DNA of 64,000 nt from Casuarius casuarius. Lineage: Eukaryota; Chordata; Aves; Casuariiformes; Casuariidae. Below, in pieces: positions 1 through 16,033 of this stretch. The stretch lies in contig PTFA01000031.1 in NCBI GenBank assembly GCA_003342895.1, positions 2,862,603 to 2,926,602 on the forward strand. The letters run 5' to 3'. The notes beneath the pieces were generated by a model. The model did no database searches. It saw only the letters and a list, made by a program, of their open reading frames with translations, and had not been told where the DNA came from. Made by a program: the position numbers and the translations under genes. How positions within the stretch are numbered: the stretch's first letter is position 1; each line of letters begins with the position of its first letter.

Positions 1-2572
<2,572 letters not shown>

Positions 2573-2704
2573 CTATATGTTGTCGTCCAGTCAGATACAC
2601 TAAGGGGCAATGCAGCCATTCTTTTTATTTTGCGTAATACCACAGCCTTGTTATTTTTGTACAGGGATGCATTTGGATAGAAACATTTCCAAGCAGCAGG
2701 AAAA

Positions 2705-2795
2705 TGCTGTCAGCCCACTTCATTTTACACATGGAAAAATAAAGCAAAGGGAACTAAGAATTTTTTCCGAAGACTTCAGCAAGGTTAGGTAACAG
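2705..2795 (-). repeat. MIR-like SINE fragment (weak)
   Basis: CATTTTACACATGGAAAAAT followed by an AAGCAAAGGGAACTAAG-like stretch resembles the reverse complement of the MIR 3' half (ATTTTACAGATGGGGAAACTGAGG and so on). Divergence is high and the call rests on memory of the consensus. Confidence 0.3.
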
Positions 2796-3403
2796 TAACG
2801 CATAACCGTGGGCCACCTCTCATTAAGGCTACTATAAAAGTCACTGTTATTGTGAAAGCTTCATAAAAAGCAGGTAAGATAAACTTTCAGTTCTGTGATA
2901 GAAGTGGTGATAATCTGATATTTTAGTACAAAAAAGGAATTAGCATACATGAATCAATGCCTATGAATTATCACATTACAGATTTACTGAGAAAATAAGT
3001 TAGGGAAATAATCTTTTAATAATCTTTTTTTAGCATAATCTCTATAATCCATTTTGAGTACTTCACTTCTATTTTACTTGGTATAAAGAAGATTAACTTG
3101 GTATTAACATCTAAGATGAATGAAAAAATCCAAACCTTTGTCTTTCTAATAAAGAAAAAAGTTTTTTAAAAAAGCAGGAGATTTCTTTTAAACTATGCAA
3201 GTTCAAATGAAAAAGCTGGCTGTTGATTCTTCAAATGCTTAGAACAGTTAATGTACTGCCCTTTGCTCTGGTTTTTCCTCAGCTACTCCAGTGGATGTGT
3301 GAAATATGTAGCTTAAATTACCCATCTACATTTTAGGTACATCCTCACCACAAATGAAAAAAGCAACCTACGCCAATCAGTTTGATAAAATAAATAAATA
3401 ACT

Positions 3404-3430
3404 CCCCCCCCCCCCCCACACACACACACA
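3404..3430 (+). repeat. C14 run followed by (AC)n
   Basis: Fourteen C residues at 3404-3417 run directly into about six AC units at 3418-3430. This simple repeat lies about 0.9 kb upstream of exon 2 in gene orientation. Confidence 0.9.
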
Positions 3431-3459
3431 GAGGATCTGCTATAAATGAAAACCCCCTC

Positions 3460-3530
3460 AATTTAGGCACCTGGAAAGCAGCAGGCCATGGCCGATGAGC
3501 AGCATACCTAACACTACGCCACACGAGCTG
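3460..3530 (-). repeat. Possible tRNA-derived SINE head
   Basis: On minus, TGGCGTAGTGTTAGG (3521-3507) resembles a tRNA or SINE box A. About 35 bases on, an AGGTGCCTAAATT stretch sits where box B would be but matches it poorly. The piece could be the worn head of a tRNA-derived SINE, or chance. No cloverleaf can be drawn convincingly, so it is not called a tRNA gene. Confidence 0.25.
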
Positions 3531-3984
3531 ATTTTGGTACTGCCCTTCGGTGCGCATAACCCTCTGATCTGGTCACAGCCTAAGCCTGGATCATGTGTAG
3601 AGAATCAGTTAAAATTCCCCTTTCGAGAATAAGATTAAGTAAAAGTAGGGATTGTAAGTGAATCAAGTCAGTTATTATGCAAGGCTCCTAAAAACTTCCA
3701 GTCCCATGTAATGAAAAATAAAATGACTTCAACAGCAACAGAGACCCAAGCACAGGAACACAGAAGAACATTGGCTCACGAATCGGTATTCTGACATTTA
3801 ACAAAATAAACTATGGGAGATTCGTGAAGGAATTTTAAGAAAGAAAACAAAATTCATGCCAGTACCAAGGCAAGAGTAAAGGGCAAATGCTTTGCACTAA
3901 ATTAAAGACCAATCCCCAGTGCCTTTAAAGTTTGCTAAGGCTGTATTTAACAACAGGGTTTTGACACAGGAAGATACGTGTTTT

Positions 3985-4215
3985 TAAACGCTAGTGTCCA
4001 CGCCGCAGAAGAGGAACGTTGATATACATCTCCTCCCTCCGCCGTGCGGCCCGTTTTGCCACCCATCCACCAGCGCCCAGGCCCATCCCCAGAGGGACGC
4101 TACCGCCCCCTTGCTCCACCAAACACCTCCCAGAGCAACGGTCCTACTTTTTAAGGATCTTGGCCGGCAGACCGAGTTACCAAAGCACGGCCCATGTATT
4201 TATCTAGTCTGCCTT
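3985..4215. promoter_or_regulatory. CpG-dense block upstream of exon 2
   Basis: Roughly 14 CpG dinucleotides fall within about 190 bases, in a region that is otherwise nearly free of CpG, and the block is GC-rich. It lies 1.4-1.8 kb upstream of the CNTNAP2 exon in gene orientation. It could be an unmethylated regulatory element, an alternative start region, or a young repeat that has not yet lost its CpGs. The 84-codon plus-strand frame at 3994-4248 is not recognisable. Confidence 0.3.
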
Positions 4216-4756
4216 TGGTGGTCTACAAACATTGGAGGTTGGGTTTGAGGTTTCTTTTTGTTTGTTTTTAACTTGAATACCGTTGGCAAACTGCTCTCTA
4301 CTACTTCACACATTTAGCCAGCTAACACCAAAAACAGTCATTTGTCATTAATCCTGGTGACTAGATAAAAACGAATTAAAAAAATGGATAAAACAGGAGA
4401 ACACTTAAGTACTCTAACTACTCATAGCAAAGCTTCTTTACAGCATTTTCCTATGCTTGTCTAACACAGTATTTACTGCAAAGTAAAAACATGTCCTCGG
4501 TAATACTGCAAGCTTAAGCTGAAAATCTTCTCTCTTCAGTTTTGTTTGCTTTTTTCCTCCCCCATACATTTCCACATGAACTCTTATTAAAGTCAGTTAT
4601 AAAGAAAAATGAAATTAAGCCGCTAGTTACACTGGAAAATATAATCAGATTAAAGAAGCAAAACAAAAAATCAGAAACAAGTCCAGTTATGTACATCTAT
4701 TTCTGTAACATAGCCCAAATATCATTTAATGTGTGCTCACACTTGTGTGTCTACAT

Positions 4757-4769
4757 ACACACACACACA
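4757..4769 (+). repeat. (AC)n microsatellite
   Basis: A short AC run of about six units, preceded nearby by TGTGTGT on the same strand. Confidence 0.8.
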
Positions 4770-7700
4770 AATATTTATTAACACAGACATAGCGTTAAGT
4801 ATGGAGACAGCATTACCAGCACGATGTAATCCTCCTCAGGAATCAGTAAGCCTACTTTACCCAACACAGGGCTTACTCTCTCTCATGCATGGGCAGTAAT
4901 GCTGAAAGAACGGATCTGAACACACTCCTAAAGCCTTTTTTGTCATACAGCATCTGATCCTGCATCCCTTGGCTTCCAAATGTCTGCTGGATTAAATTTG
5001 AGAGGGATTTCCAGTATTTAAATCAAATTCTTAAGTTAATATGATTTCCTCCTCCGCCCATTTTCTAGATGATCACAGCACTTCTTTCTTACTGTTTTCT
5101 CTAAAGGGCAAAAAAGAAAACCTTGCATCTGTGCAAAAGAATAGCAGGAATAGGAAGACCTAGTGGCAAAAAAAAAAGTTCTTTACTGTTGCAATTTGAT
5201 AGATCATGGAGCATAATGGGAGGCTACTGGTCACTGTAGTTTAACAATGTTTGTAAAACAAAAGAGCTATCCTAATGCACAACAGAAAAGCTCAAAAAAG
5301 ATAAAGTATTACTGAAATCTTAATTTTATACTGTGGTCTATAGGGAAAAAAATAAAGGAGGATTTTAGACAGTGTGTTCAGAAACAACCCACCACAGCCG
5401 AAAAAACGCATCTCCAAAAAGTAGAAACTCATCAGAACTTTTATCCTCTCAGGGATCCCAGTCGCTATTGAGGAAGTCTTTATCTCCTCCTCTTACTTTG
5501 ACATAGTACTTACTGCTCCTGGTGATGAAACTAAGGAAAAAGTAGTACGTAAAACCTTGTTTAGAAGTGGGACTAGTTTCTAAGTCATCACTGGCCTGTA
5601 CAGCCTGGCCTGTCCCTTGCTTCCACCGACCCATCCTCTCGGACGCAAAGGAATATGACAGGCAAGCTCAATATAGTCAAAAATAAAATAAAAATCTGTA
5701 GAGAGTATCACTCTAATCACTGTCATGGTCACAATTTTCAGTCTTTCGTGAACCTGTTTTGCTTGGAGTGTATGTGTTTTATAAGTATTGGATCTGGACC
5801 TTTGCTTTTTCAGCTTGCTTGGAAGGGCCAATACTGGGGAAAAAGGAGAATATCCAATTTAGTTTTCCCTCATTCTTATTTAGAGCCACACTCCCTTCCT
5901 ATGCCTGGCTCAGGAGGCCAACTAATACCTCACTTTCAAAATATATGAAAGTTGGCATAAATGTGAGAAGCCTAAACAAGAGGGCAGACTTGTTTGTGTG
6001 TTTTGTTTGTTTTTAAAGAGAGAGTTATAGGAAAGGATTATATTTAAAATGAATAGACATGTTAAAAAAAGGTATTAAATCTCAATAACTCGTGGCTCTA
6101 GGCCCAACAGAAAAGTTAAAGGGCTGCTTACATTAGCTAATACTTCTAACCCCATATGAAAGTTCCACTAGATATATTGAACTATTTAAACTTCCTTCGT
6201 AACATGAAATGCTGTTATGCTACAGATTTAAAAGAGGAAAAAAAAATCCTTGGGAACCTTTAGTTCTTTTCAGCAGTTTTAGTTATTTCCTGCAGAATCC
6301 AATTTTTTACTTACTAAAGTCAGAATCATATACACCTTCTTGTTACTGAGATATAATGGCTTTCCCTATATAAGCCAATGTACTGTGCCCTGTTAATCAA
6401 TTACAGAGCACACACTCCTGCCAGCATCGCAGCACCGAAGAAATAAACTCTCCTCCATACCATTTATCTCAGTGATGTATTAACACCCAAGCCAACTTAC
6501 GTCCATTTAAACGTGAACTTTCTGATTCAAAACCATACTTCCACTCTACTCTTTTGTTCAGACAGAAAGAGCTGATAACAACATAGCAGGTATGATGACA
6601 TTTGCTACTCCGACTTTCCTAGCAAGAGGGGAATTATAATGTATTTCCATCAGAAGCAAGTGGGTGCTAAAAGTTTGCTTAAGATCCAAATGACTGGACA
6701 GATTAAACAGAAGAAAGGTCACTTAAGGCTACTAAATATAAGTGCAATGCCTCTAAAAGCCACTAGCCTCAAATTTCTGAGGACTAAGAGACTACACACC
6801 AGGGAAGGATCCCCACACACTTGCCCTGTTCATGCTCTTGCTTAGACATCTACTCTTGGAAACAAGACACCAGCTTTAACAGACCTTCAGTCCCAAGTGC
6901 AGCCTTTCAAGTTTTCTGATGTTCACACTCAACAAAAATCAGGAAACCAGATACCACCACAGCGGACAGACTATAAAAAGGATGTCTTCTACTTTGCCTG
7001 CAGTTGTTTTACTTCCCACTTAGTTAATCCATAAACTGTTTGAGGAACTAGGACCAGACTGTGCAAAAGGACAGGCCCCAACTATAGCACAAAGCAGAGC
7101 ATGTACACATAGCTTAATTCTCACTATAGCAGTGACTTCAGTGACTTTCAGTGGGAAAGAGCAGAGGAAAAACCCAGTGCTTCACTTTACAGAAGTCTAT
7201 TCAAATGCTTAGCAACCTGGTCGATAAACAGGCCACTTATAAAGCTGATGACATCTCTCATTTATTCAAGCAGATTACTTGGACAAAAGAATCTCTAGTT
7301 CATCCATAGCTCCGTTACACTTACACGGTAGCCACGGGTTAGAATGTATAAAAAAGCTGCACATTTGGAAATTTTAAAAAACAGGAACAATGCATATTTA
7401 CAGTCATGGGTGTTTGTCATTAATAACTTGAAGTGACACTTGAGGATCTCTCAGGATCAAAGATCCTGCCAGCAAAGCAGTAAGAGAGGCAGAGATTTCT
7501 GCAGCACCTTCAAAAGAGAAAAATTTTGGGACACTGGTAAATAGTAGTCAGAAATAACTGACAGCCACTTATGAGAGCGCTTCTGGAGAACAGATGCTTT
7601 ACCATTATTACAGCCCACCGCACAATGAGGAATAGCCCTTTTAAAAAATAAAAGTTGGATTCACTCATCCTTCTTCAAAATCTTCATTCAAGATTCCCTT

Positions 7701-8531
7701 TCAATTTATAATCCATTATCATGATGTTGCTCTGGAATACTAGCTTAAAGACATAATGTCAGTAATGACTTGGGGGCAGGAGGGGGAGACTATCAACAAA
7801 CACCCACGCATCATCTGTGTATCCTAGAGATAAGGACAACCTGGAAAGCTGGTCAACTTTGATGCAAAAAGCATAAGTGAATGAAACAACATTAAGGTAT
7901 TTTGGATCAAAGAGCCACAATTCATTGCTAGCAGACTAGGAAACAGATGAGTCAGTTTGAAGTACAGTGTTAAAATACACTGTTGACTACTTTACTTTTA
8001 TATAACAAAGCTTCCACTTAGCAAGCACAACATGTTACTAGCACATCCAACTCATTAACTGTACAAAAACCCTGCCAAATGCAAGAAAAGTTTAAAGTAA
8101 CTTTTAATCCTTACTTGTAATGCAAGAAGTCTCCCGTTTTAAAACACAAATCATAATACAAATGTTGGGGAGCGAGGGAGACAATCATATCATCTGGGTT
8201 TAATTTGTATTGTGTGCTAAATGCTAGTTTTCCTAAATACCTTTGTCTCCCATTTTGAATACATACAGCGATTTCTCCACAGTGTGCTCAGGAAAAAGAC
8301 TGGGCCACCAAGCACTTGTGAAAAGCAGTCATGAGATTGCAGGGTCACTCTGGAATATGGATAAATACATATGGACATTGGCATATCTCCAATGAAAGCC
8401 AATAGGAATATTAATATGGCTGTTTTGGATTGCAGTGTATTACTATATTGAGACAACCTTACATCTTATATTGCATAGGTAGATTTTATAATCTGAAATT
8501 AATCCACCATGCTTAATTCACAAGACTGAGT

Positions 8532-8565
8532 AGGGGTACCCCTACCCCCAAGGAATAGGGGTAGG
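8532..8565. repeat. Nested G/C-rich palindromes
   Basis: AGGGGTACCCCT (8532-8543) is a perfect 12-base palindrome. It overlaps a hairpin with arms CCTACCCC (8541-8548) and GGGGTAGG (8558-8565) around a 9-base loop. No gene or terminator role is implied in this vertebrate intron. Confidence 0.85.
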
Positions 8566-11500
8566 TAAGCATAATTTGCTAGAATGTTTTATGCACTGTT
8601 TCCAAATGCACTTTTAAAGCAATGCTAAATTGAGAAGTAGGAGATGCTACCAAAGCAGCTTGTGGTCAATTGCACTATTACCTGCTTCGCACATGCACGC
8701 ACACGCACAATAATTTACCAGCTACCATTCCCACTTGGGTGTCAAAGTCAGCACAGGTCTTACATAAGCCTTATTTGGCTTTTTATTTGCTATTTCTACT
8801 GACATCCATTGTTTTGATCTGTTATTTCTCACCATGCTCTTGTGAATATAGTGCACTTGCCCTATTGGAGAAGGCTTGAGCTTTCCTGACATGATTGACA
8901 TTTCCCAGGACAGTCTTGACAGATCGCTAGTGAGCCAAGTTCATGTTCAGCCTCATAAGCAAATGAGTCCAAGTGTAACTGAATCTTTTCTGTAAACATC
9001 TCCAGAGCTCAGCTGTAATCTAAAAGATTAGAGTAGCTCATATTGATCTCCTGCAATGTTTCATATTCCACTTAGAGTTGCATACCGTCAACAGAGATAA
9101 CACACTGCTGCTCCAAAGTGCAGCTGCTGCTGAAGAGGAAGAAAACATAGCAGCTGTTTCGTCCCCTCCAAGGTGAAGCCATAAATTACACAAGTGTAGA
9201 GGTCTCCACACAACCTTTACAACTCAAGGTTACTTCTTCTGAGGTTTATCTCAACAAATAATAGAACTCCCTCTCTATGTCTCTCTACAGATTTCTGTAA
9301 GGAAAGGAACAAGTCTAAGGGAACATTCACAGGTTTCTTTTGTTCAGAGAAGCAAACAGGTAACGAGGCCCATTTCTTTACTCCAGTTCCAACTTCTGAG
9401 TTATTTGTTGTGCAATATTGGAGGTGCAGCCAATAGGGCCAAATTTCTGGATGGCACTTGGATGCCTAAAGACACAGACAGTACCTTATGAGATTTTCCA
9501 AAGCACCCTTGTAACTGAGCTTCATTTCTGACACCTATAGACTAATTTTGAGTAGCCAAAGCCTTACTAATTTCAAAGACAGTGATATGGCTACATGTTA
9601 GGACCCTACTCCATCCAAGGACCGGGCTACCGATACATCAAAAATCAATCTTTGGAGGCTTTATTAATAATATTGTCAGGTTTCCTGGGAAACATCCAAA
9701 TTAGTAATATCATAATAATAGCATAAGTGTGTAATGTGTTCTATGACTACCATCAGACACTGTGCAACATTTGATGAAAGGCAGTACAGCCAGAAACACG
9801 CTGCATGGCACTCTCCATACTCCCGTCTTTAATAACATTCACTTTAAGCTTTTCCTAATTTTCGGTAGTTACAGTGATCTACAATTTTCTAAAAAAATCT
9901 CCCTGGTTAAAAACACAATTTTGAATCTTTAAAAATATAATGGTGTACAGCCTCTAGAAATTCAGATTTAACAAAACTTCAACTTTTACTTTCACAAAAG
10001 CAAAATGAAGAGTGTACACAAGATTTGTGCACTTTTGTTTTTCAGGAAAACTTTCCTATTTTTTTAATTCTGAATGGAAAATATCTTTTTTCAGTATTTC
10101 ATTTCAAAAGGGAAGTCCTTAAAATAAGAGTAGTGCCTTACTCTATTTAGCAGCATTCCATTATGAATGATTAAAAAAAGTATTAAATGCAGTCTTTACT
10201 GCTTCTAGGCTGTATCTCCAGTAAGATTTCTGCAGCGTTTTTTAGTGGAAAAGATTGGGGAGAACAAAAATCTCACTCTTTGGAGAAAGGGAGTTTTTCT
10301 ATCTCCTTAAAACAAACCAAGACAAAAAACCAATCCAGATATTTGTTTTAGAGCCCGCAGAGCTAATTTTGATATATAATATTGATTAAGAATCATAGCA
10401 AAACATTTTACAGTACACTGAAAGTTTGGCAACTGTTCATACCACCCCACTAGTGCATCTTTTATGAACAAATTTATGAACTACTTTGCACGCCACGCTA
10501 CTGAAAAATTGTATGAGCAGCACGTTCCCATCTATTCTTTCAGTTTCTAAAACAATCGGGTCAGTTGTATCTGAAATAGTCCAAAGCAAGTCAGCTTGGC
10601 TGTATACTAAGGATCTCATTAAACTGTCCTGAGCACATAAGGAGTAATAGCCTCTTAACCCTATGCAGAGTAACACATGCAGATTTTCCTAGCATATCCA
10701 ATCCTCAGATGGCACGTCAGTTCTTAACCTTCCAACATCTAAATACACTTCTTCACTTTCTTTCTATGGTAAACACTTCCAGTAGTTTAAGGGTAATGAC
10801 AGTGTATTTATAAATAGCCATGTGCTTTCTACAGCTGACCATTTGGTGGGAGAGAATATTGGTAAAAAATAACAGAGTTTTCTAATTTCATAATAATGTT
10901 TAATTGCAATTTTAAAGTGCATTATTTCTTCCACAGTATTATGAAATGCCTTCTTAGCTTTAAAATACTTTAGATAGACAGGTTAATAACAAAACTGGTA
11001 CGTAAACAGACTTGCCATAGCATGAGCTTTGTCTGCCCAAGAGGTGCTACACCAGGCCTAGGGGTCCACTCAGGCTCTACTAGACACGCACTGAAGTTTC
11101 CAGGAACAGTACGAATTTATATAATGATGTCAAGAACAAGAAACCCCGCACATGCAATGTGTATGTCCCTGTGAATAATTAAGTTCTTCTTTTGCCAAAA
11201 CAACTTTAAGTTCTCTCTGTAGTCTCATCCAAACTACTAACAGAAGCCATATACATCTACCACATTTAAAGAGAGATTATAGATGTCACTGAAGCCTTAA
11301 TCGGTGACTGAAATAGCCATTTCAGGCTCATTTTTCAGAGAATCCATGGTTTTCCAGAAGTTTTCCTGGATGGAATTAGTCTGAGAAATAAACACAACAA
11401 TCCTACAAAGTTTTGCACTAAACCATTTCCACAGAAGTTTTAAGGTAAGGCTGCTCAGTATTACTGAGGATGTTATAGCTAACCGAGCTGCTTCTTCAAT

Positions 11501-13758
11501 ATCTTTGTAGCTATATATGATTTTTCATGGACAGAGGTATCTATCAGCATTAAGCACAGAAGCCTGAAGTCAGGTTGCATTAGAAGGTTTAGAGCAAAGA
11601 ACCATGCGTGCAATGGCTGAACAACCACAGGGCTTGAGAACGGAAGAGAGCACTGAAAAATCTTCCCAATTTATCTTGTCAAGTTCGATTTAACTTAAAA
11701 TACATTAGCCAATTAACTAGTTTGTGTTGTTCCTCAGTCTGCCCTATATCAACATGCAATAGCAGCCTGGGTTTTTTTTTTGTTTTTGTTTGTTTTATGA
11801 CCCAGGGATAAGACAATAATACATCATAACTATTTTCCCAAATAACATTTTTACCAATAGTCAGTTTAACTTTCTGTCATCACTTTAGCAGGTTTCCATC
11901 TCCGAGATAAAAGCTTAATTTAAAAAAGAACAAAACATATAATCTTTTCTCAAAAGAATACATACTTATTTTAACAGTCCCTTTACTTATAGCAGTTTTA
12001 TATCGACATAAATCTACTGAATTCAGAGCTGTTACACCAGGTTCAACCTGCTTTAAACAAGATCAAAACAGCCAGTACGGGACTTTAAAATTGCTAGGTA
12101 CTTGAATATAAAAACAAGTCCAGAAAGAGCCAAGTATTAACCCTCAAAACATATAGCACAAGCACAGAATACATATATCCTCAATTTTGTGTATAGAATA
12201 GGAATATCAAATCATTTCACAAAAAGAAGGAAATAAGCTTCGTAACAGATAATAAAACATTCTTATCTATCCTTTTACAGATTAATATGTTTGACAGAAG
12301 TCTCAGAGTAAAACTAACTCAGAGCTGAAGCTGCAGATTCCCAGCTGAATGCCTTTTATAGAGGAAAACTACCCTTCCCCTCCAGCGGCTGGGAGGTAAT
12401 AGAGTTCCTGCTAGATCGGGAAAATACTTAATACAATGAAACGCAAAGCGCGTTCCATATGTTGTTAGATAAGGAAAGATGGAAGTTGGAGAGCACAAAA
12501 TGCAGTAGAGAATGGTGTTTCAGTTTGTACAGCACAACGAAAACACAACTTAAGCCTGGACCCAGCTCTCTTTCAAAGACGCTTTATTAGTTCCCTGCTG
12601 GTGCATGCTTGGTTATTTCCACCACCCCTTGGGATAAACAGATATGTCACCTTCATAGCAGAAAGTACCTTGCCTGCTTATAAGTTGCCTACTGTTAGAA
12701 GTGATGATAAAAACAAAAACCAAAAAGCATATGACCTATGAAATTAAAGTGCATTACTCCAGGAGTTTTCCCCTCACAGGAAAAGGCAAATGAGGTCTAA
12801 CCTTAATTTCCTCTCTCTTCACTCTGAGCTTTTCTGCCCCCAACCACAATGCAAGAGGCATGCCATTTCAATTCCTATCACTGAAGCCAAGGAGGATTAT
12901 CTTTGATTGCATTCTTCAAGCTCTTTTGTAAGAGTTCATTCCCTCACAGTTGAAGCATCAAATGACCATATAAATTAAATTGTGATGATACACTGATTTC
13001 ACTGAAAGTCTCAGCAAAATGGTTCCTGAAAAGATATTTTAGCTGATGAAAGGCAAGAAATGCATTTAGTTTTTAACCTTAGTACTGCATTAACCTAGGG
13101 TGTTTATGGCATACATTTAACATCCTGTTGCTCCTGATTTAAGTTCCTCAAAACAGAAGACTGCATTACTTTCTAATAAAGCTTCCAAAAATGGAATTTG
13201 CTACATCTTTTGGTCTTTCAGGGCAATATCTTACAGTAACTTTAAGGAACAGCACTGGAAATAGGAGACAGAACCCCTTCCTGAACTGGAGATTTATTGA
13301 TTTTTGGTAGAAGGAAGATACTTATCCTGAGATAATGCTTCACATGTTATACAGTACCTAGACACTAATGTATTAAAAAAAAACTTAAGTGAAAAGACTA
13401 AATTTAATTTTAAAAGAGTTCTGCCTAAGAGATAAGGCTTTAAGGCTTAGTTACACTCATTCAATTTGGTTGGGCTAGAAACAAAAGTAACAAAAACTGG
13501 CATTAAGAAGATATAATTTTTTTTCTTTCATTTTATGACTTGAGAATGTCCAGTCTATGTCCTTTTCCATTTCTTTCAGTAGATGTGAAAAATGGGCAGA
13601 ATCCACAAATATCTTATTAGATTTAAACTTTCTGCCAACCTGTTTCTTAAGGAAAAAAAGAAAGCCTCCAAAGAAATCCAGGAACATTGAATATTAGGAA
13701 AACACAAACGTCCTTGTTCACATTTCTAAAGTCTTCTCCATGTTGTAGGTTGAAAACA

Positions 13759-13783
13759 GCAGGCTGCGTTACAGGCAGCCTGC
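13759..13783. repeat. GC-rich perfect hairpin
   Basis: Arms GCAGGCTGC (13759-13767) and GCAGCCTGC (13775-13783) flank a 7-base loop. The stem does not extend outward, so it is too short for a microRNA precursor. Confidence 0.8.
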
Positions 13784-16033
13784 AATATAAAATATTCACA
13801 GATAATTGTTCTCTGCACTCTGAAACTCAGACCAATTATGCAACATGGCTGTGAGTTTTGGCACTAGAGGCCCAAGTCTCTTACACTAAGAACTAGAAAA
13901 AACTGTAGGTAAATCAGCAGGCAAGCAAACATTTTGATATGCAAGTACAAAATGTGTAAGTAGATTCCTGGAAGTGTTTGGCATCCCTGGGCCTACTGAA
14001 GCAACAGAACTAGCAGCTAATCACTTAAGAGCAGTAGCTTCATAGAACACATCTTGCAGATATATTTTACTTTATTCCTCAAGGTTTGGGAGCATCTAGC
14101 ATTTGATAATTAATCTGAGATATAGTATTCACATTCCTAACATTTGTTTCCCTAGTCACTAAAGGAAATGCCTCACCTGTATAACAGCAGATCAAGATTT
14201 GCATGCGTTTGTGCATCAGAAGCTGAATAGAATATCTTTCTTCATAACAGGCTAGCAAACTGGAAAGATGAGAATATTTGACTCACATCTGTAGAAGGGA
14301 TTTAGAGGACTCCTGTTGCTCATCTCATGACAGGGCAGCCAGCATCACAAGCAAACTGCTAGTCAGTCTGCTTAGATATTCCCCCTACCTCCATCATTTT
14401 TCTTAGAAGAGTAAAGTTGACAGTAAAATGAATGCTTAAACTAAGTGATTTTACTTCATTAGAAGAAAATAGTAAAGATATTTAAATATCCATATCAACA
14501 ATGTTAACTTTTTTTTTTCAAACTGATACAGCAAAAGTCAGAGACATCAGTGAGAAAAGATGTTCTTCAGTTTTTAGATGCTGACTGCTTTCAAATGCCA
14601 TAAGATTCAGTGCAGAAAAGGCATCTGCTTCACCGATTTCAAATTGTGCAGTTGTTCCTTCTAAAGGGAAAGAAATTCTAGTGAAAGTAAAGCCAATGAG
14701 AGCCTTTATTACTCCTTACCACAAATGCAAGCAGCACTATCAAATAACTGCACAGCCAGGTACTGAAACGTGAAGCTTGGGCGATCACCTTCTGTGAAAT
14801 AAGAGGTAGCTCAGTTTTTCACTTGTGCAGACCCCAATATCTGCTAGGGTCATTATTTACTGTGATGCTATTATTAAACAGTACAACTAGTATATACTCT
14901 CATTGCTACTTTATCTATTTTCATGTACTTTCAAATACTGCAATATAAAAATCAAGTATACTATGTCCCATTGCATCAGGACACCACCACTCAGACTGAG
15001 CTCCTCCAAATTACATCATACTACCCAGGAAACTGCAACATAGAACTTCATTTAAGCACATTTCATCCTGAGAATCTAATACAGTCAAATTATTTTTACA
15101 AGCTTACTCTAAAGAAAAATTTTGATTGCTTAAAAAATGTTTAAGTTTTAATTTTTCTTAACTTGGTTTTAATTTTCTAGTAGCATTTACATGATACTGT
15201 GAAAATAAGTGACCATGTAAGAAGCATGCATGAGTACAATACGTCAATATGAACACTGATATTATGCTTAAACCACATGAATAGCTTTGGGGAAAAATAC
15301 TGTGGGTACATTGTTAACAGACTATATTATGCAACTGCAGTGATTTAAACAATTAAGACTGGTTAATTGCCATGGGTGGGTACACTGTCAGACAAAAACA
15401 ACGCCAATTTTATACTAGCTCAGATGTTACTCATAAGGGAAAAGTACATTAATTTAGTCTTAATTATTTCATATATGCCCAATTGGCAAGTGACATTTAG
15501 GATTCAGCGAGAGGTAGAGTTTTACAAAACAAGTTACTGCGTGCTCTGCTTCTTATTTGACCTTGTTCTTTTATCTTGAAGGAAGAAAAAAAAGCTTAGA
15601 GGTCTAACAAATATGTGATTTTTTTTTTCCATTTGGCTTGAAGAGAACATGGGGCAGAAGAGGATGTCAGACTGTTATTCTATAGGGTTCTCCCATCCCC
15701 ACTCCCGGCAGCAAGGAACCATCCAAGCAGAGGACACAACAATGCCCACCGATATTCCATGGATTACCTGAGCAAGTCACAAAGTTACATAAAACATCAA
15801 AACAAACAGAAGTGCTGCAAAAGGCCCCAATACTTAGGTTCCAAGACTGCTGTGCATTTCTCTTGGCTTAGACTTTCTGGTTGGATTTCCTTTCTCAAAC
15901 CACTACTTTTTCGGTGAGGAAAGGGATGTATTACAGGCCTCTTTGGTCAGCGTGCAGCACAGGAGATGTACCTAAACCAAAGTACATTGTGACTGAAAAA
16001 AAGTGTTGCTCTGTTTGGCTCAAAGAGGAAAAA

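Noticed and set aside
5055..5100. CR1 tail suggested by CTAGATGATCACA
   Set aside because: Only about 13 bases match the CR1 pattern well and the flanks do not continue it.
13750..13800. microRNA precursor at the GC-rich hairpin
   Set aside because: The stem is nine pairs and does not extend outward, well short of a precursor stem.
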